Below, piece by piece: positions 6,794-12,065 of a stretch of DNA of 12,065 bases. The notes below the pieces were generated by a model. That model had not been told where the DNA came from. It was given only the letters and a program-made list of their open reading frames with translations, and did no database searches. Source of the stretch: Minisyncoccota bacterium (lineage in GTDB: Bacteria; Patescibacteriota; Minisyncoccia; UBA6257; 1-14-0-10-40-38); NCBI GenBank assembly GCA_009694925.1, contig SIBX01000018.1:1-12065 (forward strand). The letters run 5' to 3'. The translations under genes and the position numbers were made by a program. Each line of letters starts with the position of its first letter. Within the stretch, counting starts at the first letter, position 1.

Positions 6794-6851
6794 CAATACC
6801 GTCGCCTTACCTGCCTGCCGGCGAGGCAGGGACCACCAGGGCCACCTCACC
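6794..6851 (-). pseudogene. 5' half of the interrupted tRNA-Ser, with a hairpin in its D-loop
   Basis: On the minus strand: acceptor GGTGAGG (6851-6845), T8-G9, D-stem GCC (6842-6840) and GGC (6806-6804) separated by a 33-nt loop instead of about 11, G26, anticodon stem ACGGT (6802-6798), then ATTG. The acceptor pairs 7 of 7 with CCTCACC at 6598-6592. ACGGT pairs with ACTGT at 6638-6634 with one G-U. Joining ATTG (6797-6794) to AAA (6641-6639) gives a 7-nt loop with anticodon TGA. The extra D-loop length is a GC-rich hairpin. The usual D-loop A14 appears to be lost, which suggests decay. Confidence 0.7.
6810..6830 (-). repeat. GC-rich inverted repeat inserted in the tRNA D-loop
   Basis: CCTGCCT (6810-6816) and AGGCAGG (6824-6830) form a perfect 7-bp stem around GCCGGCG. 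The element is GC-rich in an AT-rich window and exactly accounts for the excess length of the D-loop in the split tRNA. It looks like a small dispersed palindromic repeat, but only one copy is in the window, so dispersal is an inference. Confidence 0.55.
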
Positions 6852-6925
6852 TTAAAAACAAAGTAAATTTAAACACAAAATCAAGCCAAACTCAAGCTTT
6901 CTTGGATCATACTTCATACTTCTTA

Positions 6926-6941
6926 TCCGCCAGCTGGCGGA
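6926..6941. repeat. Perfect 16-nt GC-rich palindrome
   Basis: TCCGCCAGCTGGCGGA is perfectly self-complementary and stands out from the AT-rich surroundings between murC and the tRNA locus. It lacks a U-tract on either strand, so it is not a standard terminator. It is a candidate dispersed palindromic repeat, similar in style to the one at 6810-6830. Confidence 0.5.
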
Positions 6942-6950
6942 CTTACTTCT

Positions 6951-6969
6951 TTTTTTGGGTTATCCCAAA
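6951..6969 (-). other. Hairpin spanning the murC stop codon
   Basis: On the minus strand TTTTTTGGG, ATAA and CCCAAAAAA form a roughly 9-bp stem with the TAA stop in the loop. The Ts lie before the stem and As follow, so a normal U-tract is missing. It may protect the 3' end or be chance in an A/T-rich tract. Confidence 0.35.
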
Positions 6970-8357
6970 AAATGCCTCAAATTCGCATCCACCGCCCCAG
7001 CTCCCATAAATATCAAAACACTTTTAGATTCTAAATTATTATTTAAGGTTTTTATAATAGATTCAAAATCTGGGGAATAAAAAACTTTTTTCCTTCTCTT
7101 TTTTAATTCTTGAGTTAAAGCAAAGGCATCCTTTGGCTCGGCCAGTTCGTGACGAGCAACAGAAAGCTTTAAAGATCCAATTTTCGAAAGATTATCTTTA
7201 TCGTCTCTGCCCAATACTCTGTATGCTGGCAAGATTATGGTTAAGTCCGAATTAGTAAAAGACGCAATGAAATCTGGAAAAAGCGCTTCTAATCTTTTTG
7301 CTTGATGCGGTTCAAAAATACAGACTATTTTCTCGTTTTTGTGTTTTTCTTTAAAAGCTTTTAAAGTTGCCTTAATTTCCGTTGGATGATGCGCATAATC
7401 CGAGAAAATCTTTACCGACTTGGAAAATTTATTTCCAAATGTTCCCTCGCCCAAAAATTCCATCCTCCTCCACGCTCCGTGGTATTCTCGCAAAACAGAT
7501 TCAACTACCGGCCTTTTTATCCCTAAAAAATTTGCTGCCCTGTAAGCCCCCTCAGCATTCACCTGATTATAATCCCCAGGAATTCCAATCGAATGAGGTT
7601 TAAATTTGGTTTCGTTATAAAAAATCACCGTTCTGTCTTTCTTCCGATCCATTCTCTCTGCCAGCTTTCTAATCTCCTTATCTTTAAAGTTTGCCACCAA
7701 TACTCCATGCGATTGCATATTATCCAAATAACTCTTAAATCCTGCCACTACTCCTTTAAAGTTTTTATAAGTGTCTAAGTGCTCGTTATCAATATTAGTA
7801 AGCACAATCATCTTAGGAGAATAATTCAAAAAAGATTTATTCCATTCATCTGCTTCCAAAACTAAATATTGGCTTTCTCCTTTTCGATAATTCCTATTTC
7901 CTAATTCTTTAAGTTTTGTCCCGACAATAATAGTTGGATCATATCCGGCCTTTAATAAAATGAGACCGATTAAAGACGTGGTCGTGCTTTTCCCATGCGA
8001 GCCCGAAACTGCAATCGTAAAATATTTTCTAGTTAAGTCGCCTATCGCCTCCGCATAAGTTTTAATTTCTATTCCTAAATTTTTTGCCTGAACTATTTCT
8101 GGATTTACCGATGGAACCGCTGTCGAATATATTAAAATCTCAACATCCTTAGAGACATTGTCTGCATTATGGCTCTTATATATAAGTACCCCGTCATCCT
8201 GAAGTTCGGCTAAAATATCCGAATCCGACGCGTCGGACCCCGTCACCAAATAACCCAACGCCAAATAATGCCTGGCTAAGGCAGATATCCCAATCCCCCC
8301 GATTCCCACAAAATGCGCCTTCTTAATATTTTCTGAACTAAATCTTGAGTTAACCAT
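6960..8357 (-). CDS. murC: UDP-N-acetylmuramate--L-alanine ligase
   Basis: 465 aa, full length for MurC. It catalyses ATP-dependent addition of L-alanine to UDP-MurNAc, the first amino acid of the peptidoglycan stem, in the cytoplasm. The N-terminal Rossmann domain has HFVGIGGIGISALARHYLALG (about 15-35), the UDP-sugar-binding loop. The central ATP-binding domain has the P-loop GSHGKSTTT (119-127; GTHGKTTTT in most MurCs), EADEWNKSFLNY and NIDNEHLD (188-195). The C-terminal Mur ligase domain has DYAHHPTEIKATLKAF and FEPHQAKR. Ser in place of Thr in the P-loop is a conservative variant. No other mur genes are adjacent. A 277-nt structured intergenic region lies upstream, and the tRNA-Ser locus lies downstream. 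Confidence 0.96.
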   Translation of the reverse strand: MVNSRFSSENIKKAHFVGIGGIGISALARHYLALGYLVTGSDASDSDILAELQDDGVLIYKSHNADNVSKDVEILIYSTAVPSVNPEIVQAKNLGIEIKTYAEAIGDLTRKYFTIAVSGSHGKSTTTSLIGLILLKAGYDPTIIVGTKLKELGNRNYRKGESQYLVLEADEWNKSFLNYSPKMIVLTNIDNEHLDTYKNFKGVVAGFKSYLDNMQSHGVLVANFKDKEIRKLAERMDRKKDRTVIFYNETKFKPHSIGIPGDYNQVNAEGAYRAANFLGIKRPVVESVLREYHGAWRRMEFLGEGTFGNKFSKSVKIFSDYAHHPTEIKATLKAFKEKHKNEKIVCIFEPHQAKRLEALFPDFIASFTNSDLTIILPAYRVLGRDDKDNLSKIGSLKLSVARHELAEPKDAFALTQELKKRRKKVFYSPDFESIIKTLNNNLESKSVLIFMGAGAVDANLRHFLG

Positions 8358-8634
8358 ATAAACTAATTACTAATCAATAGTAATATACAAATTACCAATT
8401 GGAAAATAGAAAATAAATAATTTTGTTTTTCATATAAAATAACCCCTCTCAAGAACATCTCAAAAAGAATTTTATAACTTTTGTTTTTCGGGCATGTCTC
8501 GGAGGAGATTTTAACCTTGGTATTTACAAATAAAATCTCTGAGAGCCAAGGCGAAAATTATCGCTCAATATAATTTTACGCCGGTGCCAGAAAGACAAAA
8601 GTTATAAAAATATATTCTTCTAAGGAAAGAAAAG
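8358..8634. other. Gene-free intergenic region upstream of murC
   Basis: 277 nt without a credible ORF. Positions 8470-8609 hold a structured inverted-repeat element, listed separately. Positions 8358-8469 are AT-rich and must contain the murC promoter if it is not cotranscribed, but no convincing -35/-10 pair is seen. Confidence 0.6.
8470..8609. repeat. 140-bp inverted-repeat element with a pseudoknot-capable core
   Basis: The outer arms 8470-8494 and 8585-8609 are inverted copies over 25 nt, with one mismatch (G8490/A8589) and one G-U. Inside, GAGATTTTA (8505-8513) pairs with TAAAATCTC (8531-8539). CCTTGG (8515-8520), which lies in that stem's loop, pairs with CCAAGG (8546-8551) outside it; this interleaved order is an H-type pseudoknot. 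A near-palindrome, GCGAAAATTATCGC (8551-8564), follows. No ORF and no U-tract are seen. It could be a MITE-like element or a structured RNA from the ABC operon or murC leader. Confidence 0.6.
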
Positions 8635-9300
8635 TTATTTATTTTCCAAAATCCCCTCATTTAAGAATAATGTCCTATGTGTCATGTCCGCATACTCTTT
8701 CTCGTGAGTCACCATCACAATCGTCTGTCCTTCCCTATTTAAATCCAAAAACGTCTTCATAACAACCATGGCAGTTTCCGCATCCAAATTTGCCGTTGGC
8801 TCATCTGCAAAAATTATTTTTGGACTATGAACTATGGCCCTAGCGATAGAAACTCTTTGCTGTTCTCCTCCAGACAGCTGGCTTGGCAGATTTTTTTGCT
8901 TATCTAAAAGACCAACCCTTGAAAGCGCCTCTCTGCCTTGCTTCTCTGCTTTTTTCATATCAAAACCTTTCATCAAAAGAGGCATCATAATATTTTCCAG
9001 GGCCGTAAGTTCTGGAATAATTGCATAATCCTGAAAAACATAACCAAGTTCCATAAGCCTAAAACCCGTCCTATCTCTTTCGCTTAATTTACTAACCTCA
9101 ACTCCGTCTATAATTATTTTCCCAGAATCTGGATGATCTAAAAGTCCAAGTTGATACAAAAGAGTACTTTTCCCAGAACCAGACCTACCAGTTATAGAAA
9201 CAAATTCACCCTTTTTTACATCAATATCTAAGCCCTTTAAAACGGTTAACTTAGTATCTCCTGTCTTAAATGTTTTTACCAAATTAGTTGCTTTGATCAT
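8635..9300 (-). CDS. ABC transporter ATP-binding protein, LolD/MacB type
   Basis: 221 aa from the ATG at 9300. The frame is open to an ATG at 9357, but the extra 19 residues (MPKIHRSGFL...) are not family-like and that ATG sits in a strong hairpin; MIKATNLVKTF is the normal start for this family. Walker A is GRSGSGKST (about 38-46), the Q-loop lies in GYVFQDYAIIPE, the signature is LSGGEQQRVSIARA, Walker B is KIIFADEPTANLD and the H-loop is MVTHE. The family couples with FtsX-like permeases to pull lipoproteins, peptides or antibiotics from the outer leaflet of the cytoplasmic membrane. The partner permease gene ends 127 bp upstream at 9428. The substrate cannot be told. Confidence 0.93.
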   Translation of the reverse strand: MIKATNLVKTFKTGDTKLTVLKGLDIDVKKGEFVSITGRSGSGKSTLLYQLGLLDHPDSGKIIIDGVEVSKLSERDRTGFRLMELGYVFQDYAIIPELTALENIMMPLLMKGFDMKKAEKQGREALSRVGLLDKQKNLPSQLSGGEQQRVSIARAIVHSPKIIFADEPTANLDAETAMVVMKTFLDLNREGQTIVMVTHEKEYADMTHRTLFLNEGILENK

Positions 9301-9340
9301 GGTTTTCTTCTTATAATTTTTAAATAAAAGAAAACCACTT

Positions 9341-9369
9341 CGATGAATTTTTGGCATAAAAATTCATCG
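9341..9369. other. 12-bp perfect hairpin between the permease and ATPase genes
   Basis: CGATGAATTTTT (9341-9352) pairs perfectly with AAAAATTCATCG (9358-9369) around GGCAT. It lies between the permease stop (9428) and the chosen ATPase start (9300) and contains the alternative ATG at 9357. No U-tract follows directly on the minus strand. It may act as an intra-operon stabiliser or attenuator that sets the ATPase:permease ratio. Confidence 0.6.
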
Positions 9370-9427
9370 AGTTAGATGCCTTGGCGTTAATTGTGATAAT
9401 AAATATTTTTGTCATTTTAATTTTACC

Positions 9428-10711
9428 TTATCTCCCCAGAATTGAATCTAGAGTATTCCTATTTATAACAATTCTCGCCGGTAAAAATCCTGCAATTAAA
9501 GTTGCGATAAACAAAACCAAAACCCTCATCATTGTTCCAGAAAGTGTCGCCACGATTATTCCATCAGAAAATGGAAAATTAATCGGATGCGCATCCACAT
9601 AAGGCTTTAAAAAACCGAAGATCAAAATCGAACCAAAAATTGTTCCCACCAAAGCATAAAAAATTGATTGAAAAACATAAGCGATCTCTATAGCCCTAGC
9701 GTTAACTCCGATTCCTTTTAAAATTCCAATATATTTTCTTCTGGTAATGGCATTAATAAAGATAACTATAAAAATAGTAATAGCTGCCACAGCTAGACCG
9801 ATTCCAGAAATAAGATTTCCTAAAATTTCAAAAGTTTTCTTAATATCTTTTAAAAATTTTGGCTCGGCATCTTCCTTTGTCTGAATTTTAGCAAATTCAT
9901 TAAAGCCTAAATTGTTTAAATAATTCTTCATTTCTATGGGCGAAGCGCCATCTTTTAACCCAACAGCAATTTCGCTGGCATTCAAATCAAATCTACCGAT
10001 TAAATTTCTAAATTGTTTTTCTGGAAAAAATATTCTTCTATCAAGCTCATCAACCTTACTTTTAATTATTCCCTTAACGGTAACTTCTCTAGTGTAACCG
10101 CCAACCTTAACTCTTATTTTTGACCCTATTCCTACACCTGAAAGAGTGGGAAAACTAGAAGACTCTATCTTCGCATATTGGTCTAAAAGCATTGAGCCAA
10201 GCACAACCCTATCAAAATCATTTTCGTTTATAAATTCTCCTTCTATTAATAAACTTTTAATTCCTGTTAGTTTATTCTCATCTTCTGGATTTATTCCAGC
10301 AAAAATTGCTGATACCTCATCTCCTATGTCGTCTTGTCTTAGTTTGGTCTTATAATTCGCTTCTATTTTTCCGCCCTCAGTATATCTAGCACTAAAACCT
10401 TCTACGTTAGGATTGGCTCGTAAAATTTCCGTAATTTCGGTGGTATTTAAGATAAATTTCTTTTCTGTTAAATTAGAAATAAATATATCTTTTAAAAATC
10501 TTTTCCCCACAGCATTACTCGCTCCATCAATCAAACCCACTAAAACACCGCTAACCACCACTAAATTTAAAAAAGTAAGAGTCATAACTCCTATAATTAA
10601 AAAATTGGTCCACTTGCTGGAATTCTTAACCTGTCTCAAGGCCAAAAAAAATCCAACTCTTAAGGAATTTTTAAAGTCCGTAAAAAATCTCTTTTTAATA
10701 AACTTAAACAT
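9428..10711 (-). CDS. ABC transporter permease, FtsX/MacB (LolC/E-like) family
   Basis: 427 aa with the classical layout. TM1 is at about residues 36-60 (FLIIGVMTLTFLNLVVVSGV). A large extracytoplasmic MacB-type domain (about 62-295) contains GFSARYTEGGKIEANYKTKL and VVLGSMLLDQYAKI. Three C-terminal spans form the FtsX domain (about 299-321, 341-369 and 387-412), with the conserved cytoplasmic loop RRKYIGILKGIGVNARAIE between TM2 and TM3. It works with the LolD/MacB-like ATPase encoded next, and together they would form a mechanotransmitting exporter or lipoprotein-release system. The gene starts 17 bp after the small membrane protein gene at 10729-10929, so three genes probably form one operon. 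No MacA-like adaptor gene is visible. Confidence 0.92.
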   Translation of the reverse strand: MFKFIKKRFFTDFKNSLRVGFFLALRQVKNSSKWTNFLIIGVMTLTFLNLVVVSGVLVGLIDGASNAVGKRFLKDIFISNLTEKKFILNTTEITEILRANPNVEGFSARYTEGGKIEANYKTKLRQDDIGDEVSAIFAGINPEDENKLTGIKSLLIEGEFINENDFDRVVLGSMLLDQYAKIESSSFPTLSGVGIGSKIRVKVGGYTREVTVKGIIKSKVDELDRRIFFPEKQFRNLIGRFDLNASEIAVGLKDGASPIEMKNYLNNLGFNEFAKIQTKEDAEPKFLKDIKKTFEILGNLISGIGLAVAAITIFIVIFINAITRRKYIGILKGIGVNARAIEIAYVFQSIFYALVGTIFGSILIFGFLKPYVDAHPINFPFSDGIIVATLSGTMMRVLVLFIATLIAGFLPARIVINRNTLDSILGR

Positions 10712-10728
10712 AAAAAAATATCTAAAAT

Positions 10729-10929
10729 CTAAAGCAGGCCATTAAATCCCCCAATATAAGTCTTTAAAAACGCCGGAACAACAAATGCTAACACTATTAA
10801 AGGAACCACAACAGTGGCAATTGTTATCACCATCGTCCAAAAAAAATACTTTCTCGTTTTCTCAACAGACTTATAAATTTTATCAATCTTTTCCGTATTC
10901 TCAGCAATCTTTTTCAATACTTCTTCCAT
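10729..10929 (-). CDS. Small membrane protein, 66 aa, first gene of the ABC operon
   Basis: Residues 1-28 are charged and amphipathic with heptad-like spacing (EEVLKKIAENTEKIDKIYKSV), suggesting a short coiled coil. Residues 30-54 are one transmembrane helix (FFWTMVITIATVVVPLIVLAF), and the last dozen residues end in FNGLL. Not recognised as a family. Its stop is 17 bp from the permease start, which suggests cotranscription and perhaps a small accessory subunit of the transporter. Good codon structure, a compact fit and a -10-like box upstream support it as real. Confidence 0.65.
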   Translation of the reverse strand: MEEVLKKIAENTEKIDKIYKSVEKTRKYFFWTMVITIATVVVPLIVLAFVVPAFLKTYIGGFNGLL

Positions 10930-10974
10930 GAACTAAATATTAACTGAAACAAGCACTAACCGCAATTTTTTATC

Positions 10975-10980
10975 ATTATA
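10975..10980 (-). promoter_or_regulatory. Candidate -10 of the ABC transporter operon
   Basis: TATAAT on the minus strand, about 46 nt upstream of the ATG at 10929. The -35 region at the proper distance (TTTATT) is poor. It overlaps the area of the divergent plus-strand promoter at 10985-11013, so the two promoters may interfere. Confidence 0.35.
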
Positions 10981-10984
10981 AAAC

Positions 10985-11013
10985 TTGCAAAACTAATAAT
11001 AAAACATTATAAT
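10985..11013 (+). promoter_or_regulatory. Strong sigma-70-type promoter
   Basis: TTGCAA (10985-10990), a 17-nt spacer and a perfect TATAAT (11008-11013). Transcription would start near 11019-11021, exactly at the first of several hairpins. This is the best promoter in the window. It drives a transcript of about 325 nt that ends at the terminator at 11315-11343. Confidence 0.75.
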
Positions 11014-11017
11014 AGAA

Positions 11018-11125
11018 GCGTGAACAGGATGTTCACGCTTTCTGTCCTGCTTCAAGATCTTTTAGGTTTTGAAGCAGGATGGAAAGTCACGATTAGTGGC
11101 TAGGAGTATCTTAGTCGAACTCCTA
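11018..11125 (+). ncRNA. Structured RNA leader with three hairpins
   Basis: Hairpin 1: GCGTGAAC (11018-11025)/GTTCACGC (11031-11038), loop AGGAT. Hairpin 2: TCCTGCTTCAA (11045-11055)/TTGAAGCAGGA (11069-11079), 11 bp perfect. Hairpin 3: TAGGAGT (11101-11107)/ACTCCTA (11119-11125). All three lie between a strong promoter and a small ORF. TCCTG at 11045-11049 can pair either with CAGGA in hairpin 1 (11025-11029) or with CAGGA in hairpin 2 (11075-11079), so alternative folds are possible. It is either a regulatory leader of the small ORF or part of a stand-alone RNA; no known riboswitch is recognised. Confidence 0.55.
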
Positions 11126-11155
11126 AAAAACCAATCCCACCTGCGAAAAGCCAAA

Positions 11156-11296
11156 ATGCTAAAAGCAATTGGATTGGCATCACTAATCGTTGTGATTGCG
11201 GTATTTATGCCTAGCGTATTTGCCGCCTTCACAACTTTCCTGGTCGTGTTCTTTAGAACAGCGACCGACATCCTGCACAATGTTTCTGGATACTGA
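11156..11296 (+). CDS. Possible small hydrophobic membrane peptide, 46 aa
   Basis: From ATG 11156 the peptide starts MLKAIGLASL and is almost entirely one hydrophobic segment (about residues 3-32), ending ATDILHNVSGY. An in-frame TTG at 11069 would add 29 residues but lies inside hairpin 2, so the ATG is preferred. No clear Shine-Dalgarno is seen. CCAATCC (11131-11137) can pair with GGATTGG (11171-11177), placing the ATG in the loop of a fourth stem. The gene fills the space between a strong promoter with a structured leader and a terminator. Size and hydrophobicity recall type I toxins or small membrane regulators, but no family is recognised. Confidence 0.5.
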   Translation: MLKAIGLASLIVVIAVFMPSVFAAFTTFLVVFFRTATDILHNVSGY

Positions 11297-11314
11297 CGCA
11301 AAGTCTAATCCAGA

Positions 11315-11343
11315 AAAAAGACGCCCCTAGTGGACGTCTTTTT
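11315..11343. terminator. Bidirectional terminator between the small ORF and tRNA-Ala
   Basis: GACG (11320-11323)/CGTC (11335-11338) with flanking A and T runs that also pair and form U-tracts on both strands. On the minus strand the stem extends to 7 bp (one T-G) with loop ACTAG, directly after the CCA end of tRNA-Ala. On the plus strand it ends the transcript of 11019 onward. Confidence 0.85.
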
Positions 11344-11349
11344 CTTTTT

Positions 11350-11423
11350 TGGTGGACCTAGGGAGAATCGAACTCCCCCCTCGTCCTTGCAAAGGACGCG
11401 TTCTACCACTGAACTATAGGCCC
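11350..11423 (-). tRNA. tRNA-Ala(UGC)
   Basis: 74 nt including an encoded CCA (11352-11350). Acceptor GGGCCTA/TAGGTCC contains the alanine identity pair G3-U70. The anticodon arm is CGTCC-TTTGCAA-GGACG with anticodon TGC, the T-arm is GGGAG-TTCGATT-CTCCC, and the discriminator is A. All arms pair. It reads GCA and, by wobble, other alanine codons. It is a single gene, not inside an rRNA operon here. Confidence 0.96.
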
Positions 11424-11722
11424 ATTTTATAATTTTCAATTGATTTATATTATCAATAAAACAATAAAAATTCAATATTTTTTTCTGAAGTATCTTTATC
11501 GTACGGCTCGAAACCATTTCCCGAAAAATTTCTGACGAAATCTATCGCCTCCGCTTCGCTCTAATGAAACGCTCGGATGTGGCGAAAGGAGGGGGGGTGG
11601 AGGAAAGAATTCAGCTGCACGCTCGCTTCGGATTTTTTTCAAAACTAGCTAGTTTGACAATTAAAAATAGCGGAAAAAATCAATAATAAAAAGCTCAAGA
11701 ACAAATAAAGATGATAGAAAAA
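11424..11722. other. 299-nt gene-free region with a GC-rich patch
   Basis: No credible gene. The first 90 nt are AT-rich. About 11500-11635 is GC-richer, with the hairpin ATTTC-TGAC-GAAAT (11528-11541), repeated GCTTCGCTC-like words and a purine-rich run near 11588-11608. AAACTAGCTAGTTT (11642-11655) is a perfect 14-nt palindrome. The patch looks like an intergenic repeat or remnant rather than host coding DNA, but no second copy is in the window. Confidence 0.45.
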
Positions 11723-11759
11723 GACCCGCGTGGATCTTTGGAAGATACTCACGCGGGTC
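11723..11759 (-). terminator. Strong intrinsic terminator of the CxxC-repeat gene
   Basis: GACCCGCGTG (11723-11732) and CACGCGGGTC (11750-11759) form a perfect 10-bp GC-rich stem, with ATCTT/AAGAT pairing inside the loop. On the minus strand it is followed by TTTTTCT. Its 5' arm overlaps the last codons and the stop (11749-11751) of the gene, so coding and termination share sequence. Confidence 0.9.
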
Positions 11760-12065
11760 GGGCGGCCATATTGGCGCGCCGTTGGTATTGGTAGCAACTG
11801 CAGCAGAGCTTAAGTGCTCGGATGACTTTCGTTTTTTTGCACTTGGCGCAACTGCCGACTTTGCTCCTACTATAACACGCAGAACAGATGGCTTTGCCGG
11901 CCTCGTTACGAGCTGTCACATATTTGACCTTTCTACACTCGAAACATTCCTCGTGCTTGGAAGGGTCTTTGATATAGCAGCTATGACAGATGGCTTTGCC
12001 GGCCTCGTTGCGAACTGCCACACATTTGACCTTTCTACACTCGAAACATTCCTCGTGCGTGGAAG
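11749..12065 (-). CDS. Tandem CxxC zinc-ribbon repeat protein, C-terminal part (runs off right edge)
   Basis: The frame stays open to the right edge, giving 104 visible C-terminal residues; the GTG at 12021 is internal to a repeat and not a real start. Two near-identical 34-residue units (102 bp in DNA), HEECFECRKVKxVxxRNEAG-KAICxxCY, are followed by a diverged third (CAKCKKTKVIRALKLCCSCY) and a basic tail. Each unit has two CxxC pairs (C6/C9+C26/C29, C40/C43+C60/C63, C72/C75+C87 or C88/C90 of the visible part), which would bind one zinc. Similar CxxC...CxxCY ribbons occur in DNA-binding or recombinase-associated proteins; the role here is unknown. Its GC content is clearly above the rest of the window. 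Confidence 0.75.
   Translation of the reverse strand, partial: STHEECFECRKVKCVAVRNEAGKAICHSCYIKDPSKHEECFECRKVKYVTARNEAGKAICSACYSRSKVGSCAKCKKTKVIRALKLCCSCYQYQRRANMAARPA

Noticed and set aside
9301..9357. N-terminal extension of the ABC ATPase from ATG 9357
   Set aside because: The 19 extra residues do not fit the LolD/MacB N-terminus, and the start lies inside a perfect hairpin.
11062..11301. 79-aa minus-strand ORF opposite the small membrane peptide
   Set aside because: It is antisense to a region with a strong plus-strand promoter and terminator, and its composition is not protein-like for this genome.
11654..11659. TTGACA as a -35 box
   Set aside because: No -10-like hexamer lies at 16-18 nt and no gene follows on the plus strand; it is the edge of a palindrome.
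12019..12021. GTG as start codon of the CxxC-repeat gene
   Set aside because: The frame continues upstream to the window edge with another clear repeat half (HEECFECRKVKC), so the codon is internal.
11885..12060. CRISPR-like direct repeats
   Set aside because: The 102-bp periodicity is in frame and encodes the CxxC units; there are no unique spacers of even size.
1..12065. Recoded UGA (glycine), as in some CPR lineages
   Set aside because: TGA ends the small ORF at 11296 and the repeat gene at 11749, next to terminators. The main genes contain no internal TGA, so the standard code fits.

Overview
The window is AT-rich and compactly coded. It carries short genes, little recognisable Shine-Dalgarno sequence, standard stop-codon use, and a mix of PilM, ComF, MurC, an orphan solute-binding protein and an ECF sigma cassette. 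This combination suggests a Candidate Phyla Radiation bacterium (Patescibacteria, probably a Parcubacteria/Paceibacteria type). That placement is inferred from style and gene content, because no taxonomic marker gene is present.

Layout. Positions 1-658 (minus) hold the N-terminal part of a type IV pilus PilM protein, divergent from a ComF-like phosphoribosyltransferase (699-1415, plus). A two-gene minus-strand unit follows (2683 to 1467): an unrecognised 132-aa protein and a probable JAMM/RadC-fold protein with unusual motif spacing. Next is a solute-binding protein (2782-3948, minus) with no transporter genes beside it. Divergent from it is a three-gene plus-strand unit (4086-5964): an ECF sigma factor, a single-pass membrane protein that is probably its anti-sigma factor, and an exported helical protein. 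It ends at a bidirectional terminator shared with a convergent DedA-like membrane protein (6016-6573, minus).

Positions 6588-6851 (minus) are the most unusual part. A complete tRNA-Ser(UGA) lies inside the anticodon loop of a second tRNA-Ser, whose two halves still pair perfectly across the insertion. The outer tRNA also has a GC-rich hairpin in its D-loop. Upstream come murC (6960-8357, minus), a 277-nt intergenic region with a strongly structured inverted-repeat element, and a minus-strand export operon: a 66-aa membrane protein, a FtsX/MacB-type permease and a LolD/MacB-type ATPase (10929 to 8635).

The right end has a well-formed plus-strand promoter, a leader with several hairpins, a possible 46-aa membrane peptide, a bidirectional terminator, tRNA-Ala(UGC) on the minus strand, and a 299-nt gene-free stretch. 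Running off the right edge is a GC-richer gene made of tandem 34-residue CxxC repeats, ending at a strong terminator.

Most functions concern the cell envelope: pilus assembly, DNA-uptake-type ComF, peptidoglycan precursor synthesis, envelope-stress-like sigma signalling and ABC export. The nested tRNA genes, the structured element at 8470-8609 and the leader at 11018-11177 are not explained by ordinary gene annotation.
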